The position numbers and the translations under genes were made by a program. Below are positions 6,372 through 13,486 of a stretch of 15,295 bases of DNA, piece after piece; positions within the stretch are counted from its first letter, which is position 1, and every line of letters starts with the position of its first letter. The DNA comes from Candidatus Poribacteria bacterium (GTDB lineage: Bacteria; Poribacteria; WGA-4E; UBA9662): the NCBI GenBank assembly GCA_002729015.1, contig PBVO01000037.1, positions 49,591-64,885 on the forward strand, given 5' to 3'. The notes beneath the pieces were generated by a model. It was not told the origin of the DNA, did not search any database, and was given only the letters and a program-made list of their open reading frames with translations.

Positions 6372-7481
6372 GTGATATTAGGTTCCGTTTTATCAACTCT
6401 TTATACACAGTCGAAGCATGATGGAATTAGGGCTTTTTTAAGCCCACCAGAACTGAAAATTCAGCAAATTTTCAAAGATGAACGATTTCCAAATGTAATT
6501 GTAACTCCTACTGGTACAGTTTTAGCCAGTTGGGGGCGTCCCAATATTCCTGTACGTAGGAGCGAAGATGGAGGGGAAAGTTGGAGTGATGAAATTGTCA
6601 TTTCCAAATCCGGATTTCATGGTGGTGGTACGACTGTAAATGAAGTGAACGGTGAAATTTTTATTTTTGTTGAAGATGATCATCCCCCTGCCCCTTTACT
6701 TGTTTACAATAGTAAAGATGATGGAAAAACATGGAAGGAATACAAAGTAAAGGTCGGTACGGATAGTAGTGGGAAACAACCGTCCATGCATATGAATGAA
6801 CACGGAATTACTTTACAGCATAGTAAATATAAGGGACGTTTACTCAGACCAACTCGATTTTATGGTGATGGCAACCGCCCAGAGAGCCTGTGGCCGACCC
6901 ATTTTACCAATGCTATTTTCAGTGATGATGGAGGTCAAACATGGCACGTCAGTGATCCATTCCCTGAATATGGTACAGGAGAAGCTGCCGTCGTCGAGTT
7001 ATCTGATGGTAGAGTATATTACAATTCGCGTCGTCATTGGGCTCCGGAAGGCAAAAATCCGCGCCGACGCTGGGCTGGGTGGAGTAATGATGGTGGAATG
7101 ACTTGGAGCGAAACTAAAATCTGCAAAACCCTCCCTGATGGCGCTCAAAATAGTAACTATGGCTGTATGGGTGGACTGTCTAGATTACGACTTAAGGATC
7201 AGGACATTTTGGTCTACAGTAACTGTGACAGTGAAGAAAGCCGAACACATGGAACTGTCTGGGTCAGTTTTGATGGAGGATTAACGTGGCCAATAAAAAG
7301 GCTAGTTTACGAAGGAGATTTTGCCTATTCTTCTATAGATGTGGGATATCCAAACACAGTTACAGAAGGCTGGGTCTATCTCCATTTTGAAAGTGAAGGA
7401 TCGAAAATAGCCCGCTTTAATCTGAGTTGGTTGTTAGAAGGCGAAAGCACGGGGGATGGTGAGATTCCATTATTGACTTGA
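6372..7481 (+). CDS. Sialidase-like beta-propeller protein with five Asp-boxes
   Basis: The protein has 369 residues, nearly all in a six-bladed-propeller-like region. Five Asp-boxes (S-x-D-x-G-x-x-W) lie at residues 64-71, 114-121, 184-191, 238-245 and 299-306. The stretch E204-A-A-V-V-E-L-S-D-G-R with Arg220/221 matches the Glu-and-Arg element of exo-sialidases, and Tyr319 in F-A-Y-S-S suits the catalytic Tyr. Other sialidase-fold hydrolases and non-catalytic propellers share these features, so the substrate is open. The start is GTG 6372, preceded by AGAGGA (6359-6364) at 7 nt; the frame closes upstream at TGA 6330-6332. No proper signal peptide is present, unusual for such enzymes, so the N-terminus may be eroded or the protein cytoplasmic. 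A weak inverted repeat (TTTGAGCA 7488-7495, TGCTCAAA 7530-7537) follows the stop. Confidence 0.85.
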   Translation: MILGSVLSTLYTQSKHDGIRAFLSPPELKIQQIFKDERFPNVIVTPTGTVLASWGRPNIPVRRSEDGGESWSDEIVISKSGFHGGGTTVNEVNGEIFIFVEDDHPPAPLLVYNSKDDGKTWKEYKVKVGTDSSGKQPSMHMNEHGITLQHSKYKGRLLRPTRFYGDGNRPESLWPTHFTNAIFSDDGGQTWHVSDPFPEYGTGEAAVVELSDGRVYYNSRRHWAPEGKNPRRRWAGWSNDGGMTWSETKICKTLPDGAQNSNYGCMGGLSRLRLKDQDILVYSNCDSEESRTHGTVWVSFDGGLTWPIKRLVYEGDFAYSSIDVGYPNTVTEGWVYLHFESEGSKIARFNLSWLLEGESTGDGEIPLLT

Positions 7482-7805
7482 TTTTGGTTTGAGCAAAATT
7501 AAAAATCGGCTTACTTCTCCTAGGGGTTGTGCTCAAATAGAATCATTTTTGAATAATGAATGCTCAACTTTGACTGATTCTCAATAGCGTTTGTGAAGAT
7601 ATTATGAGAATCCCATAGAAAAGAGTGCATGGTTTTTCTTTTTGGTTTTCTGTTTTTTTGCGATTTTTGATCTGTTGGGTCTGGGCTTTAAATCTTTATT
7701 CATTGACAAGTCATTGTTTTTCTGCTACTTTTCCTCATCTTTTGAGTTAAAAAAATGGCACACAATTCGATTAATGAGAAGTCTCATACGAAAGGAGCTA
7801 GAAGA
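7482..7805. other. Intergenic region upstream of the LamG pair
   Basis: No gene is supported. Besides the TTTGAGCA/TGCTCAAA pair after the sialidase-like gene, there is a second inverted repeat, GATTCTCA (7576-7583) with TGAGAATC (7605-7612), with 21 nt between the arms. After it comes a T-rich stretch and a possible promoter at 7703-7731. An ATG frame starting at 7755 runs into the LamG gene, but the signal peptide and Shine-Dalgarno place the start at 7806. Confidence 0.5.
7703..7731 (+). promoter_or_regulatory. Possible promoter of the LamG operon
   Basis: TTGACA (7703-7708) is a perfect -35. After a 17-nt spacer comes TACTTT (7726-7731), a poor -10 but preceded by TG at 7723-7724, as in extended -10 promoters. 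It would give a leader of about 70 nt before the first LamG start. The -10 is weak, so this is only a candidate. Confidence 0.35.
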
Positions 7806-8631
7806 ATGCGTGGGTTTTTATCATATTTTCTGATCTTAAGTCTGTCTATTAGTAGTTTCAGTTTGTCGACTGGCGCTCCAAATGGAATTACGTCTTCTAA
7901 ACTAGAAATGAAAACGTTAGAAGTTGCCTACCTGTTTGAAGAAGGAAAAGGTAAGACAGCTGAAGATATATCGCCCAACAAAAGACATGCTACTTTAGTC
8001 GGTGGTGTTCAATATGGACCAGGAAAATTTGGTACAGGTTTGGTCTATGATGGAAAGGATGATAACCTGATTGTCAAAGGCTATAATGGTATTGAAGGTA
8101 CCAAGGATCGGACCATTTTGTATTGGTTCAAAAGTGAAAGTACGCGTGAGCATTCTTGGGTGAAGTGGGGACCTAACGAAGTAACTAAAAAGTACTATAT
8201 CCGAGCGCATGTAGACGAAGATAAATGCTATTTGAGAATTGAAAATGCAGGTGGTAATAATTGGGGGGATGTCGATGTTTGTGATGGTAAATGGCACCAT
8301 CATGCCGTTGTATTTCACCAAGGAGCTAAAGACGTACAAGATCACGATTTATATGTTTGATGGTAAACTAAATCAGAAGTTTGGTAAAGCCAACGTCATG
8401 GATACGGACATCAAAACACAAGAAGTCGTAATGGGGGATTTCTTGGCTCATCATGCCTTCATGCACGGGTCTTTCGATGAAGTTGCTATCTTTAACGTGG
8501 GCTTGACTACTAAGCAGATCCAATTAGTGGTTCAAAACGGTTTAGCGTCTGCACTAAATGGCAACTCAACGGCTGTTGAATCACATGACAAGCTACCTAC
8601 TCATTGGGGGATTATTAGGGCTCGTTATTAA
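7806..8631 (+). pseudogene. Exported LamG-domain protein (first copy), frameshifted by one T
   Basis: AAGGAG (7792-7797) stands 8 nt before ATG 7806, and the product opens with a clear signal peptide (M-R-G-F-L-S-Y-F, Leu/Ser core, S-T-G-A). A LamG / ConA-like domain follows from about residue 36: V-A-Y-L-F-E-E-G-K-G-K, D-G-K-D-D-N-L, L-Y-W-F-K-S, and W-G-D-V-D-V-C-D-G-K-W-H-H-H. At 8356-8358 the run GTTTGAT holds one T more than the second copy's GTTGAC. This creates TGA 8358-8360 and moves the rest into another frame. Dropping one T restores a 274-residue protein that matches the neighbour to its end (D-G-K-L-N-Q-K-F-G) and closes K-L-P-T-H-W-G-I-I-R-A-R-Y. The truncated product would lack the last beta strands. 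A sequencing error, a real recent mutation and slippage at the T run cannot be told apart here. The second copy follows after 39 nt, probably on the same transcript. Confidence 0.85.
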
Positions 8632-8670
8632 TTTTCTGGCCTGAAATCCTGGAAAAAAAGAGAACGAATT

Positions 8671-9459
8671 ATGAAAAAGATTGCCTATCACCTAGTAATT
8701 GCTAGTATTTGCTTGTTTTCCCTTGATTCGGTCTACTCAGCGGTTATTGATATTAAGACAATAGAAGTTGCGTATCTGTTTGAGGAAGGAAAAGGTAAAT
8801 TAGCAAAAGACGAGTCTCACAACAAAAGAAATGGGTCTTTAGAAGGTGGGGTTAAGTACGGGCCAGGAAAATTTGGCCAAGGGTTAGTGTACGATGGAAA
8901 AGATGACAATCTAATAGTCAAAGAATATCATGGAATCGGTGGGAAAGACCCAAGAACAGTTCTGTATTGGTTTAAGAGTGATAGCGCACGTGAACATTCT
9001 TGGGTCAAGTGGGGCCCTAACGAAGTAACCAAAAAGTACTACGTTCGAGCGCACGTGGCAGGAGCCCAATGTTGGCTTCGGATTGAAAATGCAGGTGGCA
9101 ATAATTGGGGGGATGTCGATGTCTGTGACGGCAAATGGCATCACCACGCTGTTGTATTTCCCAAAGGAGCTAAAGATGTACAAGATCACGATATTTACGT
9201 TGACGGCAAGTTGAACGGAAAGTTTGGTGCAGCCAATGCGATGGACACAGATGACAAGGCACAAGAAGTCGTGATGGGAGATTTTTTAGCTCATCATCAG
9301 TTCATGCATGGTTCATTCGACGAGGTAGCCATTTTTAGCGTTGCACTGACCGAGAAACAAATCCGATTAATCATGAACAACGGGCTAGCTTCAACTTTAT
9401 CGATTGAACCGAAAAACAAACTCGCTACTAACTGGGGTCTGGTAAAAGAAACTTACTAA
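8671..9459 (+). CDS. Exported LamG-domain protein (second copy), intact
   Basis: This 262-residue protein has a signal peptide (M-K-K-I-A-Y-H, hydrophobic core, V-Y-S-A at 21-24) and one LamG / ConA-like domain at about 30-245. Cys134 and Cys152 bracket the strand N-N-W-G-D-V-D-V-C-D-G-K-W; both are kept in the first copy and suit a disulfide in an exported protein. F-M-H-G-S-F-D-E-V-A-I-F-S is the usual closing LamG strand. It ends K-L-A-T-N-W-G-L-V-K-E-T-Y, the tail motif shared with other exported proteins here. By eye about three quarters or more of the residues equal the first copy, with many third-position differences. The region before ATG is purine-rich (AAAAAAAGAGAACG) without a strong Shine-Dalgarno, so translation may depend on the upstream gene. 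It probably binds a glycan or other surface ligand; no catalytic motif is visible. Confidence 0.9.
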   Translation: MKKIAYHLVIASICLFSLDSVYSAVIDIKTIEVAYLFEEGKGKLAKDESHNKRNGSLEGGVKYGPGKFGQGLVYDGKDDNLIVKEYHGIGGKDPRTVLYWFKSDSAREHSWVKWGPNEVTKKYYVRAHVAGAQCWLRIENAGGNNWGDVDVCDGKWHHHAVVFPKGAKDVQDHDIYVDGKLNGKFGAANAMDTDDKAQEVVMGDFLAHHQFMHGSFDEVAIFSVALTEKQIRLIMNNGLASTLSIEPKNKLATNWGLVKETY

Positions 9460-9560
9460 TCGATTTCTGGGATGGCCTGTTTTAATTTTCTTAAGTTGCT
9501 AATATCGTCGATATCTCCTGTAATCTGTTCTGGGTAGCCAGCACGTTCGACGATAATCAT
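9456..9560 (-). CDS. Possible small protein or 3' remnant (34 aa)
   Basis: A minus-strand ATG frame of 34 codons reads M-I-I-V-E-R-A-G-Y-P-E-Q-I-T and ends with I-P-E-I-D; its composition is protein-like. Only TTAGG, 4 nt before the ATG, could serve as ribosome site. Its TAG overlaps the stop of the LamG gene on the other strand. It lies 73 nt after the stop of the minus-strand dioxygenase, so it could share that transcript or be the tail of a lost gene. No family recognised. Confidence 0.3.
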   Translation of the reverse strand: MIIVERAGYPEQITGDIDDISNLRKLKQAIPEID

Positions 9561-9633
9561 GTAACCTAATTATTCTTCGATATTTTTACTCTTTGGGTAG
9601 ATCGTCGATGGAAATGAAGCTCAATCGTTTGTA

Positions 9634-10437
9634 TCAATCATAGTTGCTTGGTTTATGGTCTCCCAATAATCTTCTTTGCCGAGGGTTACACTCTCTAACA
9701 ATTGAAGTGTCAAAACGGAATTGCCCGAAGTAAGGAGGATATTTTTGTGTTATCATGCGTTTGGAATAGTGAACTTGTAGCAAATATCTTGACTCGTCAC
9801 TTTTGTTTGCACTTCCCCTATGCCATACTTCTGAGCGAAAAATGACAACGTCTCCAGCGCGGCACAAGATGCTTTCTTCACCACGTTCCTTCCAATAAGT
9901 GTCACCTTCTGGACTTCGGCCTGAAAAATGCGAACCCGGTACGAATTTGGTTGGCCCTAATTCTTCATACATGTCATTCAGATAATAATGAGCCGTAGTA
10001 ATAAAAACAGGAACCTTGACTCGTGGATCTTCCAGTATGTCTGAAGGAAGCGACAAGGGTAACCAATCCGTATGCAATGCTTGGTCTGGTCGACCTGGAC
10101 CAGTGATCCAGGATTGCATTCCTATGCAGTGGCAATCTTCGCCATGAAGACCTTCAGCAATATCTATAACTGGTGTTTTATCTAAAAATTGCAAAAAATG
10201 TTCGTGTCTATTAAAAGAATTATTAATAATCTTATTCAAAAACTTATCACCCTTTTCTGGACAGGTATGTGTATCCAAATTTTGAGGGACAGCTTCTAAA
10301 TCCGACATCAACCGCTTTAAGGTCTCGATTTCCTCATCGTTGAGAACATTGGGAAGATAAACGAAACCATCTCGTTCGACGGCCTCAATTTGTTCTTGGC
10401 TGTGCTGATAAGCTACTAGTGGCAAGGATTTTGTCAT
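9634..10437 (-). CDS. Phytanoyl-CoA dioxygenase (PhyH) family protein
   Basis: This 267-residue protein has the normal length of a PhyH-type Fe(II)/2-oxoglutarate dioxygenase. It opens with the family's helix and strand (E-R-D-G-F-V-Y-L-P-N-V-L at 21-32). The iron ligands are in L-H122-T-D124-W and V-W-H206-R-G-S-A, and Arg217 in E-S-R-Y-L-L suits 2-oxoglutarate binding. G-P-T-K-F-V-P-G-S-H (161-170) and the Y-Y-L-N-D segment are typical. All key residues are present, so an active hydroxylase is likely; the substrate cannot be told, as this family is very diverse in bacteria. A near-consensus promoter lies upstream (10484-10512). The ribosome site is weak (GAGAAG next to the ATG). Convergent with the LamG pair. 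Confidence 0.92.
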   Translation of the reverse strand: MTKSLPLVAYQHSQEQIEAVERDGFVYLPNVLNDEEIETLKRLMSDLEAVPQNLDTHTCPEKGDKFLNKIINNSFNRHEHFLQFLDKTPVIDIAEGLHGEDCHCIGMQSWITGPGRPDQALHTDWLPLSLPSDILEDPRVKVPVFITTAHYYLNDMYEELGPTKFVPGSHFSGRSPEGDTYWKERGEESILCRAGDVVIFRSEVWHRGSANKSDESRYLLQVHYSKRMITQKYPPYFGQFRFDTSIVRECNPRQRRLLGDHKPSNYD

Positions 10438-10871
10438 TTCTTCTCACAAAATTATTTTTTAATTAATACAACAACATACTGGGATTATATAAATAGATCA
10501 TAATGCCGTCAAGTTATGACTTATCTCCACCAATCTTCTCTCTGTTTTGACGATAAGACATACCTTTAGGCCTAAATAGAGCAGTAAGATTCAACATTTT
10601 GGATACGTTTCACTAGTAAAATCGGTTTTTGATAAATATTCGTTACAAGATGAAGTAATCTAAAAACATACTAGGTAATATAATAAGCGACTGTAGTAAA
10701 TGGAACACGACTTAAATTGTTCTGTATTTAACCCAAAATACAACTCTTTCTTTACTAAAGACTAGAACTAAGAAATAGATACATTGGTTTCTTCTTGGTT
10801 TTACGACAATTAAATTCTTTACTTTAAGATCTGTCCACTTTATTCAGCCCCATTTCCTATCCTTAATATCC
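10438..10871. other. Intergenic region between the two dioxygenase genes
   Basis: It contains the promoter of the downstream dioxygenase (10484-10512). A 27-codon minus frame (10597-10514) and a 33-codon start-less minus frame near 10770-10670 are open but show no ribosome site or motif. The two dioxygenases are therefore probably separate transcription units. Confidence 0.5.
10484..10512 (-). promoter_or_regulatory. Near-consensus sigma70 promoter of the PhyH gene at 9634-10437
   Basis: On the minus strand TTGACG (10512-10507) is followed by exactly 17 nt and then TATAAT (10489-10484). The -35 matches at 5 of 6 positions and the -10 is perfect. Transcription would begin near 10477, giving a leader of about 40 nt. 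This is the best promoter in the window and implies housekeeping-type expression of the dioxygenase. Confidence 0.7.
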
Positions 10872-11630
10872 TTACACATCTAATATGTAACGACTCAATG
10901 GGGAAAGACGAGTGTCAGTTTCTAACCTCAAGTGAGATCTTTGATCTGTTTGCTGAACCATATGGCGTAATGAGAAGGCACAGTGTAAAGCTCGACGGGC
11001 CTGTAAGGAATTGTTTTTTGTGCAGCTGTGCCAAATACTTCCATTAAAAATGGCTACTGACCCAGCTGGCGCAGATAACGTAATTTCCTTGGGATGTGTG
11101 CCCATTGGGTCGTTTACTAGTTCATTAATAGGCCGAAATTCCAGGTGTGAACCAGGAATAACCCTAGTCGCACCATTATTTGTAGTGAAATCGTCGAGCA
11201 TCCACATTGAATTTACTAACTGATGTTGTACTGGTGGACCAACAGATTTACTTCCATCTGAATGAAGAGCTTGTTGGCCTTGACCCGGAAGGGGATCGTG
11301 TCCGTTTAGAGAATAAATTTTAAAAGGCTGTTTTAATATGTATGCTACGCATGTTAGTAAAAGTGGTTGAATATAGATTGAGTCAAATACCGACCCTTTG
11401 TTCACCAAATCTGCTAATCGACGTACTCCCGTCATTTGTCCAGCCTCTTGCCCAGCGTCTTTTCCTTCTAAATGTATAATATTTTCGAAAGCTTGACACA
11501 ATTTCCGTCGCCATGGAGAATCGATTATATTAGGCAGTATCAAATAGCCTAAATTATCTAATTTAAATTTTTGTTTATCTGTTAGAAGATGAGGAGTAAA
11601 GTTGAGTTTTAGTAATTTGGGGTCTATCAT
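10872..11630 (-). CDS. Second phytanoyl-CoA dioxygenase (PhyH) family protein
   Basis: The product has 252 residues. It starts with an extended N-terminus, then L-D-N-L-G-Y-L-I-L-P-N-I (25-35). The iron site is L-H123-S-D125-G and I-W-H201-S-C, with Arg212/213 in A-R-R-A-L-H for 2-oxoglutarate. N-N-G-A-T-R-V-I-P-G-S-H (151-162) is the classical PhyH signature. It differs strongly from the dioxygenase at 9634-10437, so they are not a recent duplication. No Shine-Dalgarno precedes the ATG (AATAAAGC), suggesting a leaderless-like or weakly translated message. A TATAAT at 11704-11699 could be its -10, but no good -35 stands at 16-18 nt. Probably an active oxygenase of unknown substrate. Confidence 0.9.
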   Translation of the reverse strand: MIDPKLLKLNFTPHLLTDKQKFKLDNLGYLILPNIIDSPWRRKLCQAFENIIHLEGKDAGQEAGQMTGVRRLADLVNKGSVFDSIYIQPLLLTCVAYILKQPFKIYSLNGHDPLPGQGQQALHSDGSKSVGPPVQHQLVNSMWMLDDFTTNNGATRVIPGSHLEFRPINELVNDPMGTHPKEITLSAPAGSVAIFNGSIWHSCTKNNSLQARRALHCAFSLRHMVQQTDQRSHLRLETDTRLSPLSRYILDV

Positions 11631-11959
11631 GCTTTATTAAGATCTTGTCAGTAGCTATTAATTTCCATCTGTAATCTGAATAACTACGGTAAACAAAAAT
11701 TATATCGCGAACTGAAATGGGATATTCCAACTCAGATTTTGTAACGGTTATCCATCAAACTTTTCTTTATATGATAATACCATCGATCATCTGGCCCTCA
11801 ACTAAGCAACTTCACTACTGTTATCTGTCAACCATTGGCGCAAGGGGGCACCTTCCTCCTTAGGCTGGTAATATCCCGTCTGGCTACTAGTTGCTCCCAA
11901 TAGTTGACGTCTTTAGATGACAGTCTCCTGCTACAAAAGACTTATTGGCCAACGGAATA
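11631..11959. other. Intergenic region between dioxygenase and barrel genes
   Basis: Apart from a lone TATAAT on the minus strand (11704-11699) and the protein-like fragment at 11802-11906, nothing recognisable is seen. No terminator hairpin with a T-tract was found after the barrel gene. Confidence 0.45.
11802..11906 (-). pseudogene. C-terminal gene remnant (about 34 codons)
   Basis: A minus-strand frame without ATG reads Q-L-L-G-A-T-S-S-Q-T-G-Y-Y-Q-P-K and then A-P-L-R-Q-W-L-T-D-N, ending at TAG 11804-11802. The composition is strongly protein-like, but an in-frame TAA near 11912 closes it upstream and only a TTG (11900-11898) could start it. I read it as the tail of a lost gene; family not identified. 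Confidence 0.35.
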
Positions 11960-12916
11960 CTATTTAAAATGCCATGTATAATCAAACCAGGGAATCGGAA
12001 TCGGAAATCCTCCCCCTTGTATAATAAAACCTAGATCAAACGCCGTACTCTTACCAATCTTTCGCCAAGCAAGTCCGTGTAAGCTTGCTACTCCCCAACC
12101 TTCACCTTCAGTGGAAACACCTGGTAAAAAGATATTTTCACTGACTAATCCGTGATTTCCGGCGAATCGCCACATACCACATATAGAAACCATAGCATCC
12201 AATTCATCAGCACCGGACTGGTCATCGAAAGCAAAAGGTTTGCCCATATTGAACGAAAGTTGTAAATCTGGCTCACCCACGCTGAATCCAAGGTAAGGTA
12301 AGACCAATCCACCCCACTCAGGAAACAAAATCATTTCCCCACCACCGGAAAGGTAAAATCTGGACGTCAATTTAGTTGCAAACTTAATGGCACCAATCAA
12401 GTTGGCCCCATCACCACCAGCCAGAAGTAATGGTGTCATGGAACCAACCAGTATTGCTACATTATTTGTAATACCAACTGCGTAAGAAGTAAAAAACAGC
12501 TCTTTCTGGGAAAGATATGATTCTCCTTTGTTCAGTGGCATAGAGGATGGAGACCAGAGGTGCCGTGTTCGGTTGGGATTGGACACCCAACGTTCTCCAT
12601 CTACAATTTTCAACTCGTCCATTCTACGTCTTTCGGCGATATCGGCGATGAAGATAGATCTTGTTTCCCCGTTTAGTTGCTTAATATCTACGTTAGTAGT
12701 ATCTTGGTTACTAATACGTCCAACGATTTCGGTTCCATCAATTAAAGTGAAAACCCAAATTATGTCGTTTTGTGAAGCCTGGTTATCAGATTCCTGTAAT
12801 TCGATTAATTCACTTGAACTTTGTGCTGTCAGATTGAGTGAAACAAAGCAAAGTATCCATAGACAAAGTAATCTCCGAGCAAGTCGGCAACTGTTTCCAG
12901 ATGATAAATATCCCAT
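11960..12916 (-). CDS. Exported protein with Sm/SH3-like N-terminal segment and outer-membrane-like beta-barrel
   Basis: The protein has 318 residues. A signal peptide ends near T-A-Q (30-32) after an Arg-rich start and a Leu/Cys/Trp core. Residues about 53-95 (F-T-L-I-D-G-T-E-I-V-G-R-I, then V-D-I-K-Q-L-N-G-E-T) look like a small Sm/SH3-type barrel, often found in front of such proteins. From about 140 on come alternating amphipathic strands with Gly/aromatic turns (A-V-G-I-T-N-N-V-A-I-L-V-G, G-A-I-K-F-A-T-K-L, R-F-Y-L-S-G-G-G-E) ending in Y-T-W-H-F-K, as expected for an outer-membrane barrel; the last residue is Lys rather than Phe. This supports a two-membrane cell envelope. Cargo or role unknown. 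The ATG is fixed by a GAGG 8 nt upstream, inside a 9-bp tandem repeat. It appears to be a single gene. Confidence 0.75.
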   Translation of the reverse strand: MGYLSSGNSCRLARRLLCLWILCFVSLNLTAQSSSELIELQESDNQASQNDIIWVFTLIDGTEIVGRISNQDTTNVDIKQLNGETRSIFIADIAERRRMDELKIVDGERWVSNPNRTRHLWSPSSMPLNKGESYLSQKELFFTSYAVGITNNVAILVGSMTPLLLAGGDGANLIGAIKFATKLTSRFYLSGGGEMILFPEWGGLVLPYLGFSVGEPDLQLSFNMGKPFAFDDQSGADELDAMVSICGMWRFAGNHGLVSENIFLPGVSTEGEGWGVASLHGLAWRKIGKSTAFDLGFIIQGGGFPIPIPWFDYTWHFK

Positions 12917-12921
12917 TGAAA

Positions 12922-12948
12922 AACCTCAATAACCTCAATAACCTCATT
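12922..12948 (-). repeat. 9-bp tandem repeat carrying three Shine-Dalgarno cores
   Basis: On the plus strand the units are AACCTCAAT (12922-12930), AACCTCAAT (12931-12939) and AACCTCATT (12940-12948), two exact and one with a single change. On the coding minus strand each unit supplies GAGG. The unit nearest the barrel gene ATG (12916) is at a good distance (8 nt); the others are 9 and 18 nt further. Copy-number change would shift or remove ribosome sites without touching the protein. Confidence 0.8.
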
Positions 12949-12974
12949 AATCGATTTTATTTTTCTACTAAATA

Positions 12975-13182
12975 TTAATAAGGGCTTGCAATCTCTTCAA
13001 TTTCGTAGACCAAAAATAAACCCTCAGATCCATGTCGGTCATAAGGAGCATCTAATTCAGTCTGATAACCTGAAATAAACCACAAAGATAATAGGCTGAA
13101 AGACCGTTATTCCACCAACACGGAACCGACTAATACTGTCATAGTTTTCGTGTTTTGTAAAGACTGAAGAACACTTACTTTC
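12975..13182 (-). pseudogene. Decayed C-terminal gene fragment
   Basis: Two minus-strand frames give protein-like runs that join in order. 13182 to 13058 reads F-T-K-H-E-N-Y-D-S-I-S-R-F-R-V-G-G-I-T and ends at TGA. 13106 to 12975 reads W-F-I-S-G-Y-Q-T-E-L-D-A-P-Y-D, then L-F-L-V-Y-E-I-E-E-I, and ends at TAA. A change of frame around 13060-13106 would join them into one C-terminal part of about 60 codons. A competing frame from an ATG near 13228 to a TAA near 13114 also looks protein-like, and a short ATG frame (13419-13348, M-S-N-I-E-K-S-L) lies upstream, so the gene may have begun there. No family recognised. Confidence 0.4.
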
Positions 13183-13486
13183 ATGCGTCGCTCATAGTAA
13201 AGTTGCAATTTATAATACCCAAAAAACAATCGACAAATCATTAGTTTGAGGAAAAAGATTTTTCTAAATTATTCGTCTACCTTTATGATGGAGTTGAATT
13301 AATGAAAATACAAACTAAAACTAAAGTACAAACGTGATTTAGGACAACTAATTGACTTTTGGTTCTACTTCTGCTTTACTCTTTTTCTTACGAGATAATG
13401 ATTTTTCAATGTTCGACATCTAAGCGAACTTACGATTGAAACTAATCAACATATATCTAAACCGATATCGATTTAGGAGAAATAGT
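13183..13486. other. AT-rich stretch with scattered short frames
   Basis: No intact gene. A 23-codon minus frame at 13419-13348 (Lys/Glu/Ser-rich, M-S-N-I-E-K-S-L-S-R-K-K-K) and a 45-codon minus frame starting near 13228 are open, without ribosome sites. They may be further remains of the decayed gene ending at 12975. Confidence 0.35.

Noticed and set aside
7755..7805. Upstream ATG for the first LamG protein
   Set aside because: It would put 17 polar residues before a clear signal peptide; AAGGAG is correctly spaced for ATG 7806.
7642..7833. 63-codon plus-strand frame before the LamG gene
   Set aside because: Phe/Leu-rich translation of a T-rich leader, overlapping the real start at 7806 in another frame.
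9586..9634. In-frame extension of the first PhyH protein past its TGA
   Set aside because: Fifteen codons follow before TAA, but the protein already ends in the expected H-K-P-S-N-Y-D tail, so this is probably chance.
10514..10597. 27-codon minus frame before the PhyH gene
   Set aside because: It ends in the -35 region of the strong promoter and has no ribosome site.
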